Shown here piece after piece: positions 50,956-59,186 of a stretch of 64,000 nt of DNA; the stretch's first letter is position 1, and each line of letters starts with the position of its first letter. The notes under the pieces were generated by a model, which was given only the letters and a program-made list of their open reading frames with translations, was not told the origin of the DNA and did not search any database. This DNA is from DATBSK01 sp964501785 (lineage in GTDB: Bacteria; Actinomycetota; Acidimicrobiia; IMCC26256; PALSA-555): the NCBI GenBank assembly GCA_964501785.1, contig CAZCUD010000009.1:62001-126000 (forward strand), given 5' to 3'. Made by a program: the position numbers and the translations under genes.

Positions 50956-52569
50956 GACCGCAAGCTCGACACCTATCGCGCCAAGCGCGACTTCGACCGC
51001 ACGCCCGAGCCGTCCGGCGACGGTGCACGAGGGTCGCTCACCGACGCCTCCGCTCCCCGCTTCGTCGTCCAACGACATCGCGCGCGCCGCCTCCACTACG
51101 ACCTCCGCTTCGAGATCGGGGGCGTGCTCGTCAGCTGGGCCGTGCCCAAGGGCGTGACGCTCGACCCCTCCGTGCGCCACCTCGCCGTGCACGTCGAGGA
51201 CCACCCGCTCGACTACTTCGACTTCGAGGGCGTCATCCCCGCGGGGGAGTACGGCGGGGGCGACGTGATCGTGTGGGACGAGGGCACCTGGGACTTCCAT
51301 CCTTCGAAGCACGGCTACACCGAAGCAGCCGAGTCGATCGCGAACGGCGAGCTGCATGCCGAGCTCCACGGTCACAAGGTGCGCGGCCAGATCGTGCTCG
51401 TCCGCACGAAGCGACGGCAGGGCGACAAGGAGCAGTGGCTGCTCCTGCACAAGCGCGACCAGCACGCGGTCGAGGGCTGGGATCCCGAGGACCACCCCCG
51501 CTCGGTGCTCACCGGCCGGACCAACGAGGAGGTCGCAGCCGATCCCGACCGCGAATGGACCCGCGACGGGGCACGCGAGCTGCACGATCCCGCGCCCGAG
51601 ATCGCCGTTGCCACCGTCGACGAGCTCGCCGCGCTCGACGAGCTCGGCCAGAAGGGCAGCTGGCACCTGCAGGGCATCGACGTCTCGCTCACCAACCTCG
51701 ACAAGGTGCTGTTCCCCGGTCGCGACGGCGAGCCCCCGACCACCAAGCGCGACCTGATCCGCTACTACGTCCGGATCGCGCCGGCGCTGCTCCCGCACCT
51801 CGCCGAGCGTCCGCTGAACCTGCACCGGTTCCCGGACGGTGTCGGCGTGACACCCGACGCCAAGCCCGGCTTCTGGCAGAAGCAGACGCCTGCGCACGCA
51901 CCCGAGTGGATCCGTCGCTGGCGCAACCCGGATGCCGACGCCGACGACTCCCAGGAGTACGTCGTGGCCGACAGCGTCCCGGCGCTCGCCTGGCTCGGCA
52001 ACCACGGCGCACTCGAGCTGCATGCATGGACGTCGCGCATCGAAGCCATCGATGCGCCCACCTACGCGCTCGTCGACATCGATCCGGGGGAGCGCACCAC
52101 CTGGGGCGATCTCCTCACGCTCGCGCGCCTGCATCGGACCGCACTCGAGCATCTCGGAATCCGCGGCTACCCGAAGACCAGCGGTCAGCGCGGCCTCCAG
52201 GTGTGGATCCCGATCGCACCCGGCCCCGGCTACGCCGACACGCGTGCGTGGGTCGAGGAGCTCTCCCGGACGATCGGCAAGGTCGTGCCCGACCTCGTGA
52301 GCTGGCGATGGGGGAAGGCTGAGCGCCAGGGCCTCGCGCGCCTCGACTACACCCAGAACGTGATCAGCAAGACGCTCGTCGCGCCCTACAGCCCCCGTCC
52401 CGCACCGGGCGCGCCGGTGTCGATGCCGATCGACTGGGACGAGCTGGACGATCCCGAGCTGCACTCCGACCGATGGACGATCCGCACCGCGGTCGAGCGC
52501 GTCGAGCAGCGCGGCGACCTCATGGCGCCGGCGCTGCGGGATCGTCAGACGCTGCCGGCCCTGGACTGA
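50947..52569 (+). CDS. LigD-type protein: 3'-phosphoesterase plus primase-polymerase, no ligase domain
   Basis: A 540-residue non-homologous end-joining enzyme. The phosphoesterase domain (about 1-190) has RHRARRLHYDLRFEIGG, WAVPKGVTLDPS and DHPLDYFDFEGVIPAGEYGG, with the His and acids that bind metal. The archaeo-eukaryotic primase-type polymerase (about 240-530) has VSLTNLDKVLFPG, the metal pair in YALVDIDPGE, GYPKTSGQRGLQVWIPI and the late DYTQNVISKT. The ATP-dependent ligase domain of full LigD is missing, so a separate ligase is needed; Ku is not in the window. The start lies in the hairpin at 50914. The end overlaps the SDR gene by 50 bases. Confidence 0.92.
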   Translation: MTQDRKLDTYRAKRDFDRTPEPSGDGARGSLTDASAPRFVVQRHRARRLHYDLRFEIGGVLVSWAVPKGVTLDPSVRHLAVHVEDHPLDYFDFEGVIPAGEYGGGDVIVWDEGTWDFHPSKHGYTEAAESIANGELHAELHGHKVRGQIVLVRTKRRQGDKEQWLLLHKRDQHAVEGWDPEDHPRSVLTGRTNEEVAADPDREWTRDGARELHDPAPEIAVATVDELAALDELGQKGSWHLQGIDVSLTNLDKVLFPGRDGEPPTTKRDLIRYYVRIAPALLPHLAERPLNLHRFPDGVGVTPDAKPGFWQKQTPAHAPEWIRRWRNPDADADDSQEYVVADSVPALAWLGNHGALELHAWTSRIEAIDAPTYALVDIDPGERTTWGDLLTLARLHRTALEHLGIRGYPKTSGQRGLQVWIPIAPGPGYADTRAWVEELSRTIGKVVPDLVSWRWGKAERQGLARLDYTQNVISKTLVAPYSPRPAPGAPVSMPIDWDELDDPELHSDRWTIRTAVERVEQRGDLMAPALRDRQTLPALD

Positions 52570-53380
52570 CCGAGCCAGACGCCGCGGCCTGCACGTCGGC
52601 CCGTCGGCCGTGACGGGCGCGCTTGGTCGTCGCGACGTCGGAGAGCCGCGCGAAGCCGGGCCACGACCCGAGGCGACTGATCCCCAGCACCCGGGGCACG
52701 GTGATCGTGCGGTACCCCGGGAGCCGACGCGTCAGGGCGCGCTTGATCGCCTTGGCGACCGATTCGGCGGACATGCCGTAGTCGAGCGAGCCCGGCTCGT
52801 CGGCCGGCGCGCCGGTGGTGGCCCGGGCGAGGAACTCCGTCTTGATCGGGCCCGGCGCGATCAGCGTGACGTGGACGCCGCGGCCTCGCAGCTCGCGGCG
52901 CAGACCGTCGGTGAAGCCCTGCACCGCGAACTTCGTGGTGCAGTACACCGTCTCGCCGGGCACGCCGACGAACCCCGCCACCGATCCGACGTTCACGACA
53001 TGGCCGTGCCCGCGAGCGAGCATCTGCGGCAGCACCTTCTGCGTGAGATCGATCAGCGACACCACGTTGACGTCGAGGAGCGCGCGCACGTCCTCGGGCG
53101 GCATCTCCTCGACGAGTCCTTTCCAGCCGATGCCGGCGTTGTTGACGAGCACGTCGATGCCGCCGCCGGCCGTGACGATGGCGGCGCGATCGGCTTCGTT
53201 CGTCACGTCGGCCCGCAGGACGTCGATCCCTGGCTGCGACGACGCGAGCTCTCGAAGCCGGGCTTCGTCGCGTGCGACCGCGAGCACGCTCGCGCCCTCG
53301 CGAGCGAGGAGAGCAGCAGTCGCGCGTCCGATGCCGAGCGACGCTCCGGTGACCACGATGCGTGCGTCCGCGAGCTTCAT
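52520..53380 (-). CDS. short-chain dehydrogenase/reductase
   Basis: A 286-residue NAD(P)-dependent SDR. The cofactor loop is VTGASLGIGRATAALL (T-G-x3-G-x-G), NNAGIGWKG is the structural motif, and the catalytic Ser and Y-x3-K are in VGSVAG and TVYCTTKFA. It is of the classical, YqjQ/DltE-like type acting on lipid or ketone groups. Residues from about 230 are a basic, Ala/Pro-rich tail encoded partly in the overlap with ligD. TAGCGT (53394-53389) lies 8 bases before ATG 53380, supporting that start. Confidence 0.88.
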   Translation of the reverse strand: MKLADARIVVTGASLGIGRATAALLAREGASVLAVARDEARLRELASSQPGIDVLRADVTNEADRAAIVTAGGGIDVLVNNAGIGWKGLVEEMPPEDVRALLDVNVVSLIDLTQKVLPQMLARGHGHVVNVGSVAGFVGVPGETVYCTTKFAVQGFTDGLRRELRGRGVHVTLIAPGPIKTEFLARATTGAPADEPGSLDYGMSAESVAKAIKRALTRRLPGYRTITVPRVLGISRLGSWPGFARLSDVATTKRARHGRRADVQAAASGSVSPGPAASDDPAAPAP

Positions 53381-53396
53381 CGCGCAGCACGCTAGG

Positions 53397-54905
53397 TCAG
53401 GTCGGGTCGGAGAGATCGGGCTCGAGGTCGTCGGGCAGCGCGGCCGTCGCGGGGTTGTCGTCCGGGCAGACGACCCCTTCGGGGGGGACGGGCACGAGGT
53501 CGACGAGCATCGCGTTCGCGATCGCCTGCACGCACGGGCTGAAGAGGTAGGCCGTGTGGTTGTTGGCGTCCCATGTGATCACGGGCGCGTCGAGCACGCC
53601 TGCGAGGCCGACACCCGACTCGTAGGGCGTGTTCACGTCGCCGACGGTCGACACCACCGCGATCGGTCCGCGGCCCGCTGCGGCGCGCGGCTCGATCGGG
53701 TCGACCGGACGCGGCCATGCGGCGCAGGCCGCGAGGAGCGTCGCGCTGTCGTCGGACGCGCTCGGCACCGCGGCGCGCAGGCGCTCGAGGGCTGCGGGGT
53801 AGTCGTCGATCGGGAGGTCGGTGCAGGTCACCGCGAGGAACGTGGGGATCTGGTCGTCTCCAGGCGACTCGTCCGCGTCGAGCAGGGCCTCCTCGTCGCC
53901 GTCGACCACGAACGCGTCGAGGACGGCCGTCGCGAGGGAAGGATCGGGGAAGAGCCCCACGGAGTTGCCGAAGCTGCGCAGGTGCTCACCGGTCACGCCT
54001 TGCGTGCCGGGTTCATCAGCTGCCGCCACGAGGCGGTCCCACGCGACCTGCGGGTCGTCGCCCTCGGTCCACGCACACGGCGTCGCGCGGCAGTGGTCGA
54101 GGTAGCGGGCGAGGCCGCGCTGCCCGGCGGCCGCCTGCTGGATCACGAAGTCGACCGGATCCAGCGAGAGGTCGGTGGCGCCGTCGAGGAGCGCGGCGCG
54201 CACCCGTTCGGGGTACAGGCTCACGTACGCCGTGCCGAGGTCGCTGCCGTACGACTTGCCGAAGTACGTGATCTGGTCGGCGCCCAGACGCTCGCGGATC
54301 GCATCCATGTCTCGCGCCACGTTGTTGGAGCCGAAGAAGGTTGCCTTCGCGTCGTCGGCGCATCCGGCGACGAATCGTTCCACCCCGCGCTCGAAGCGCT
54401 TCGCGGCCTTGCCGCTGCCCGGCGGCGCGAACGGCGGGAGGTCACCGAAGTCTTCGGTGCAGTCGAGCTTCGTCGAGCCTCCCGTGCCTCGGGGGTCCAT
54501 CCCGATGAGGTCGAAGCGATCGAACCCCGCGCTGAGGAACGGGTTGGCGTCGAGCGACGCGGCATAGCGCGCCGCCTCCGCGCTCGGACCGCCCTGGTTC
54601 ACGAAGAGCGGGCCGAGGGAGTCGGGTGCGACCGCGGGGCGCCGGGACACGAAGATCTCGAGCTGCTCGCCGTCGGGATCCGAGTAGTCGACCGGTAGCT
54701 CGACCAGCGCGCACTGCATGCGAGCGCGGGTCTCCTCCGGGAGGTCCGACATCTCGCCCTTGGTGCAACGTCGCCAGTCGATGGCGTCGCCGCCGGAACC
54801 TCCGGAGCCGCCGCTCGCGCCGGCCGGGGCGCCCGCGAGCGTCACCAGCAGGGACAGGGTCAGCGCCGCCAGGACGGCGCCGGCTCGGGCGCGATGGTGG
54901 TTCAT
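53397..54905 (-). CDS. exported alpha/beta hydrolase, TAP-like peptidase family
   Basis: A 502-residue secreted hydrolase with a signal peptide (AGAVLAALTLSLLVTLAGA) and a Gly/Ser-rich stretch. The nucleophile is in TYFGKSYGSDLG (Ser near 218), and the C-terminal TAP-like domain includes DVNTPYESGVGLAGVL and NNHTAYLFSPCVQAI, where the catalytic His lies. Similar actinobacterial proteins are tripeptidyl aminopeptidases or lipases such as SlpD/Rv2223-type. It overlaps the end of the preceding gene (ATGA) and acts outside the cell. Confidence 0.87.
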   Translation of the reverse strand: MNHHRARAGAVLAALTLSLLVTLAGAPAGASGGSGGSGGDAIDWRRCTKGEMSDLPEETRARMQCALVELPVDYSDPDGEQLEIFVSRRPAVAPDSLGPLFVNQGGPSAEAARYAASLDANPFLSAGFDRFDLIGMDPRGTGGSTKLDCTEDFGDLPPFAPPGSGKAAKRFERGVERFVAGCADDAKATFFGSNNVARDMDAIRERLGADQITYFGKSYGSDLGTAYVSLYPERVRAALLDGATDLSLDPVDFVIQQAAAGQRGLARYLDHCRATPCAWTEGDDPQVAWDRLVAAADEPGTQGVTGEHLRSFGNSVGLFPDPSLATAVLDAFVVDGDEEALLDADESPGDDQIPTFLAVTCTDLPIDDYPAALERLRAAVPSASDDSATLLAACAAWPRPVDPIEPRAAAGRGPIAVVSTVGDVNTPYESGVGLAGVLDAPVITWDANNHTAYLFSPCVQAIANAMLVDLVPVPPEGVVCPDDNPATAALPDDLEPDLSDPT

Positions 54906-56233
54906 CCGGTGAACGTCGGTTCGATCGGTGCGAGCACGGTGAGGGTGGTCGACGCCGCCGCGGGATCGATGTCGGCAGCCACGGCGTTGACGGTCGCGTC
55001 GAGCTGATGGATCCCGGGCACGTCACCCCGAACCACCAGTCGCAACGAGAGGGGTTCCGCATCGCTCACGAGGTCGCCGACCGACCACAGCCCCGATGAG
55101 GCGTCGTACGTCGTACCCAGCGGCGCGATCGCCTCCACGAGCTCCAGGCCGCTCGGCAGGGCAGCGGTCACCGTGACGTCCGAGGCGTCGCACTCGCCGT
55201 CGTCGACGACCGTGACCGTCACCGCCGACGTCGCGCCCTGCGGGATCAGATCGGGCACCGCGCCGATCCCCGGCGTGAGCGTGGTGATGCCGAGCTCGAA
55301 GCGGTACACGTGCTCGGCCTGGTTGTCGGCGACGAACACGGTGCGACCGTCCGGGCTCACGTGGATCCCGATCGGGTTCTGCAGCGGCGGGTCGGCGAGG
55401 TCGGTCGGGAGCGTGAGGGTGAGGCTGCCCGACGAGTCGTAGCGGTTGATCGTCTTCGCGTCTTGCGCGGTCAGCCAGAGGTTGCCGGCCGCATCGACAT
55501 CGACCGCACCGATGCGTCCGCCGATGTCGAGCGCGAGCGTCTGGTTGCCGCTCAGGTCGAACCGGTACGCGCGGTCGACGCTGTCGGTGCCCATGGCGGC
55601 GAGGTAGATGCTGCCGTCCGGAGCGAGCGCGACGCTGTCGGCGGCGACCATGTTCGGCGTGGCGGCGGTCGACGAGATGACCTGCGTCACCGGGGAGCCG
55701 GTGGGACCGATCCGGAACACTCCCGCCTGTAGCAGCCCGGTCGAGGCCGCGACATACATCGTGCCGTCGGTGTCGACGTCGACGTCCCACGGGCCCGAGC
55801 CGACGTTCTCGACCGCGAGGTCCTGCGCGCCGGCGCCGGTGAAGCGGTACACCGTCTCGTTCAGCGGCACGGACGGGTCGGCGAAGTAGACCAGCGACCC
55901 GCTCGGGCTCACGTCCACGCCCCAGGGCGTGAAGAACTGCGGCGTCGCCATGCCGGGGGTGATGGTGAGCGTGGGAGCGCCGAGCGGATCGAACCGCAGC
56001 ACGCGCGGCGACGCACCACTCGAGTCGGTGGCATAGATGGTGCCGCTGTCGTCGGCCGACACGCCCGTGTAGGTGCCGACTGCGGGGCTGACNNNNNNNN
56101 NNGCCGCGTCGGCGGGGATCGCGAGCGTCTGCAGCTCGCAGTCGGGGACGACCCCGGCAGGCGACGAGGTGATCCCGAGTCCGAGCGTCGCCGCGACGAT
56201 CACCACGGCGCAGAGGGTTCGTGTGATCCGCAC
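54902..56233 (-). CDS. secreted NHL-type beta-propeller protein with DUF11-like C-terminus (contains an assembly gap)
   Basis: About 443 residues as assembled. A signal peptide (RTLCAVVIVAATLGLGITSS) is followed by six or so repeats such as GTIYATDSSGASPRVLRFDP, LWLTAQDAKTINRYDSSG and RTVFVADNQAEHVYRFELG, the NHL/SMP-30-like propeller pattern. The last 120 residues (QGATSAVTVTVVDDGECDAS) form an immunoglobulin-like DUF11-type domain. Ten N at 56093-56102 hide the coding sequence near residue 44; the reading frame fits on both sides, but the real gap length is unknown. GTG 56233 follows TACGTT by 7 bases. Confidence 0.78.
   Translation of the reverse strand: MRITRTLCAVVIVAATLGLGITSSPAGVVPDCELQTLAIPADAXXXXVSPAVGTYTGVSADDSGTIYATDSSGASPRVLRFDPLGAPTLTITPGMATPQFFTPWGVDVSPSGSLVYFADPSVPLNETVYRFTGAGAQDLAVENVGSGPWDVDVDTDGTMYVAASTGLLQAGVFRIGPTGSPVTQVISSTAATPNMVAADSVALAPDGSIYLAAMGTDSVDRAYRFDLSGNQTLALDIGGRIGAVDVDAAGNLWLTAQDAKTINRYDSSGSLTLTLPTDLADPPLQNPIGIHVSPDGRTVFVADNQAEHVYRFELGITTLTPGIGAVPDLIPQGATSAVTVTVVDDGECDASDVTVTAALPSGLELVEAIAPLGTTYDASSGLWSVGDLVSDAEPLSLRLVVRGDVPGIHQLDATVNAVAADIDPAAASTTLTVLAPIEPTFTG
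56093..56102. other. assembly gap of ten N
   Basis: A fixed run of ten undetermined bases, the usual mark for a scaffold join of unknown size. It lies inside the N-terminal part of the secreted propeller gene. Confidence 0.98.
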
Positions 56234-56295
56234 GGCGGCGAACGTAGTGGACGCGCGAAGCGCCGACTCACGAGCGCCGGATCAGCGACGCCGGC

Positions 56296-56691
56296 CTACG
56301 AGCGGTCGAGCAGCGGCACGCAGTCGCTGGCGCACCCCGCGCTCGCGTCGGTCGCCGATGCCGCGGGCCGATGGAGCACGGCGCGCGTCGGGCGGACGCG
56401 CACTCGGTTGTCGCCGGCGCCGGTGCCCGCCGTGTGGGTGACCTCGGCGTCGACGATCAGGCTGTAGCCGCCGACGTCGTTCGGTGGCCACAGGAGGCTG
56501 ACCAGCGGTCGGGCCGCCGCGTTCGTGAGCGTGCGGTTCCCGACCGGGAGCTCGAGCTCGTCGCCGCGCCAGCTGCAGTCGACCGCGACGGAATGGGCTC
56601 GCCCGTCGTCGGCGACCGTCAGCAGGTACGGCGGACGGGCGAGGTCGGCGATCGTGTCGCGCAGGGCTTCGAGCTCGACCGGGATGCTCAC
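56296..56691 (-). CDS. small split-barrel-like or FMN-binding-type protein, weak assignment
   Basis: A 131-residue protein, opening with LRDTIADLARPPYLLTVADD, then WRGDELELPVGNRTLTNAA and GGYSLIVDAEVTH. The spacing recalls a pyridoxamine-phosphate-oxidase-like (PPOX) split barrel that binds FMN or F420. The C-terminal ATDASAGCASDCVPLLDRS carries two Cys. GTG 56691 overlaps the VOC gene stop by 4 bases, so they are a translationally coupled pair. Confidence 0.65.
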   Translation of the reverse strand: MSIPVELEALRDTIADLARPPYLLTVADDGRAHSVAVDCSWRGDELELPVGNRTLTNAAARPLVSLLWPPNDVGGYSLIVDAEVTHTAGTGAGDNRVRVRPTRAVLHRPAASATDASAGCASDCVPLLDRS

Positions 56692-57059
56692 GATCGCAGT
56701 CGATCCTGCTGGAGCTCGATCGTGTTCCCCGCCGGATCGGTGATCCAGACCTGGCGCACCGCGCCCTGGGCGGCGTCGAGGTGCGGGATCGACCGATCGT
56801 CGAGCTCTCGGATCGCGGCATCGAGGTCGTCGACGAAGACGCAGAAGTGGGGCCCGGTCGGGTCGATGCCCTGACCGGCCGATGGCGCGTCGACGAGGTG
56901 GAGCTCCGCCTCGCCCAGGCCGTGCCAGTGGCCGCCCACGCCGGGGATGTCGGGTCGGTCGAGGTCACCGAGGCCGAGCACGTCGGAGTAGAAGCGCCGC
57001 GTCTCGTCGAGAGAGCCCTCGACGTTGACGCTCACGTGGGCCACCCGCGTCACGCGCAT
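56688..57059 (-). CDS. VOC-superfamily (glyoxalase-type) protein
   Basis: A 123-residue vicinal-oxygen-chelate protein. It opens with RVAHVSVNVEGSLDETRRFY and ends with VWITDPAGNTIELQQD, the classic paired beta-alpha-beta modules; metal candidates are the His of VAHVSV, His in LHLVDA and the Glu of IELQ. It could be a lyase, dioxygenase or resistance protein. It is coupled to the PPOX-like gene downstream. Confidence 0.85.
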   Translation of the reverse strand: MRVTRVAHVSVNVEGSLDETRRFYSDVLGLGDLDRPDIPGVGGHWHGLGEAELHLVDAPSAGQGIDPTGPHFCVFVDDLDAAIRELDDRSIPHLDAAQGAVRQVWITDPAGNTIELQQDRLRS

Positions 57060-57086
57060 GCGACCAGCCTCGCAGACGCGGGCGGA

Positions 57087-58667
57087 CTACGCACCGGCTC
57101 GAGGATCGGAGATCGTGATCTCGCTCTTGCGCCGCACGAAGCGGAGCGCGACGACCAGGCCGATGATCGCGACGACCGTCACGGTCGAGAACGCGATCGT
57201 GTAGCCGAACCGCGACGCGGCCTCGGCCGGGAACAGGTAGTCGTAGAGGTTCGGGTCGAAGTGATCGGGCCGAAGCCCGGTCTGCTCCGCGGCCTCGATG
57301 CCGGCCTTGAACGCGCGACCGGAGGATTCGGTGAGATCAGGGAGCGTCGGGTCCGCGTCGATCAGCGAGTCGAGACGGCTGATGTACGCCGCATGGAACA
57401 TGGTGTAGAGGAGCGCGATGCCGATCGCACCGCCGCCCTGCTCGGCGGTCGCGGACACCCCTGATGCCTGCCCCTGGTCGGCGTCGGGGATCATGTCGAG
57501 GCTGACCGGGTCGTTCACCGTGAGCACGAGCGCGAGCCCGATCCCGTAGAGGAGGAAGCCGGGAAGGATCGCCGCGTACTCGGTGTACTGCACGCCGATG
57601 GCAAGAGCTACGCCCGCGGCCGCGAGCACGGCGAAGCCGAGCGCCATGGGCGTCTTCCCGCCGACCCGGTCGTACCACCGTCCGGCGACGGGCGCGAGCA
57701 GGATCATCGGGACCGTCGTCGGGATCAGCGCCAGCCCTGCGAGCGCGGGATCCATCCCCAGGTTCAGGATCAGCAGCAGCGGGAAGATGATGCCGAGCCC
57801 CATCTCCGCGATGCCGGCGAGGCCCTGACTGAGCGTGGCGCCCAGGTAGTCGGGCGAACGACGGAGCAGGGCGAAGCTCATCAGGGGGTTGCGCGCGGCT
57901 CGCTCTCGACGCACGAAGAGGATCGTCGCGACGACGGCCACGACGAGGGGCACGTACACCTCGGCCGCGACGAACGGTTCGGTCTGGGTCTGGGTGAGGC
58001 CGAACACCAGCCCGACGAGGGCGAGGCAGAGCAGCAGCGCGCCGAGCACGTCGACGTGGCGAGCGTCCGTCGCGGGGCGGTCGGCCGGGACGGATCGCAG
58101 CGCGACGTACACGCACGCGATCGCGAGCGGCACGTTCACCAACAGGACCGCACGCCACGAGATCGCGGACGTGAGCACTCCGCCGATCGTCGGCCCGAAC
58201 GCCCCGGCGACCGCGGCGACGCCGCCCATCGTGCCGAGTGCCCGGCCCCGTCGCTCGTCGGAGAACGCCGCGCTCACGATCGCTACCGAGCACGGGAGCA
58301 TCAGCGCGCCGCCCGCCCCCTGGATCACCCGGGCGAGGATCAAGAGGTAGAAGTCGGGCGCGAGCCCCCCGGCAGCCGACGCGCCGGCGAACAGCACCGC
58401 CCCGATGAGGAAGACCCGGCGCCGCCCGAGCACGTCGCCCAGGCGGCCCCCCAGCACGAGCAGTCCCGCGAGCGGGAGCAGGCTGGCGGTGAGCACCCAC
58501 TGCACGTCCGCCGCGCCGACGTCGAACGTGCGCATGATCTCGGGCAGCGTGAGGGGCACGGCCGTCTGGTCGACGAGGATCATGGCGTTCGCCAGCGTCA
58601 TGCCGACGAGCACCATCCCGGCGCGGGGCGAGGTCTCGCCCGAGCTGCGTGTCGAGCCCGTGCTCAC
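57087..58667 (-). CDS. MFS drug-export permease (DHA2, EmrB/QacA-like)
   Basis: A 526-residue exporter with about fourteen helices. ILVDQTAVPLTLPEIMRTF, LAGLLVLGGRLGDVLGRR (motif A), ARVIQGAGGALMLPCSVAIV and AVAGAFGPTIGGVLTSAISWR (motif C) place it in DHA2. GTG 58667 overlaps the DinB stop (GTGA). It is close in kind to the exporter at 42869, but the sequences are clearly different. Confidence 0.87.
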   Translation of the reverse strand: MSTGSTRSSGETSPRAGMVLVGMTLANAMILVDQTAVPLTLPEIMRTFDVGAADVQWVLTASLLPLAGLLVLGGRLGDVLGRRRVFLIGAVLFAGASAAGGLAPDFYLLILARVIQGAGGALMLPCSVAIVSAAFSDERRGRALGTMGGVAAVAGAFGPTIGGVLTSAISWRAVLLVNVPLAIACVYVALRSVPADRPATDARHVDVLGALLLCLALVGLVFGLTQTQTEPFVAAEVYVPLVVAVVATILFVRRERAARNPLMSFALLRRSPDYLGATLSQGLAGIAEMGLGIIFPLLLILNLGMDPALAGLALIPTTVPMILLAPVAGRWYDRVGGKTPMALGFAVLAAAGVALAIGVQYTEYAAILPGFLLYGIGLALVLTVNDPVSLDMIPDADQGQASGVSATAEQGGGAIGIALLYTMFHAAYISRLDSLIDADPTLPDLTESSGRAFKAGIEAAEQTGLRPDHFDPNLYDYLFPAEAASRFGYTIAFSTVTVVAIIGLVVALRFVRRKSEITISDPRAGA

Positions 58668-59173
58668 GCGGATTCGACGAGGCCGCGCACGTAGGCCGCC
58701 TGGCCGACGTGCTGCACGCAATCGTCGACGATGCTCACCAGGCGGACTCCGAGCGTGACCGGTGGATCCCAGCTGCGGTCGACGACCCGGTCGAGGTCTG
58801 CCGGCGCGAGCGACTCGAGGTACGCGTGCGCTCGTTCGGCCGTCGCGTCGAAGTGCGCGAGCAGCACGTCGGGGCTCTCGGGTCGGACGCTCGCGACGTC
58901 GGCCGACGTGTGCCCGTACCCGTGGTTCGCCGGATCCGGCGCGAGGCCGAAGCGAGCGGCCCACCCGTCGACGACCCAGAGCTGCTCCTCGCCGACGAGC
59001 TCGGCCACCTGCGCGTCCTGCACGCGAGCCATGTGCCACACGAGCCAGGCGATCGGGTTCGCATCGGGAGCCACCCGAGCGAGGAGCTGGTCGAGGGTGA
59101 GGCCCTCGACCGCGGCGTGGACGAGCGGGCGCACCCGGCCGTGGGCCTCGAGGAGCACCCCCGTCGCATCCAT
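58664..59173 (-). CDS. DinB/DUF664-family protein
   Basis: A 169-residue four-helix-bundle protein of the DinB/mycothiol-maleylpyruvate-isomerase-like superfamily. The metal His are expected in AWLVWHMARVQDAQ and in SIVDDCVQHVGQAAYV, both at the positions usual for this family. Such proteins can be bacillithiol- or mycothiol-dependent transferases. TAGCGT (59186-59181) lies 7 bases before ATG 59173 and overlaps the GH3 stop codon. It is coupled to the MFS exporter that follows, suggesting a detoxification pair. Confidence 0.8.
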   Translation of the reverse strand: MDATGVLLEAHGRVRPLVHAAVEGLTLDQLLARVAPDANPIAWLVWHMARVQDAQVAELVGEEQLWVVDGWAARFGLAPDPANHGYGHTSADVASVRPESPDVLLAHFDATAERAHAYLESLAPADLDRVVDRSWDPPVTLGVRLVSIVDDCVQHVGQAAYVRGLVESA

Positions 59174-59180
59174 GCCACCC

Positions 59181-59186
59181 ACGCTA
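59181..59186 (-). promoter_or_regulatory. -10 element overlapping the GH3 stop codon
   Basis: Minus strand TAGCGT, 7 bases before the DinB ATG. Its TAG is the stop codon of the upstream glycosidase gene on the same strand. Confidence 0.5.
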
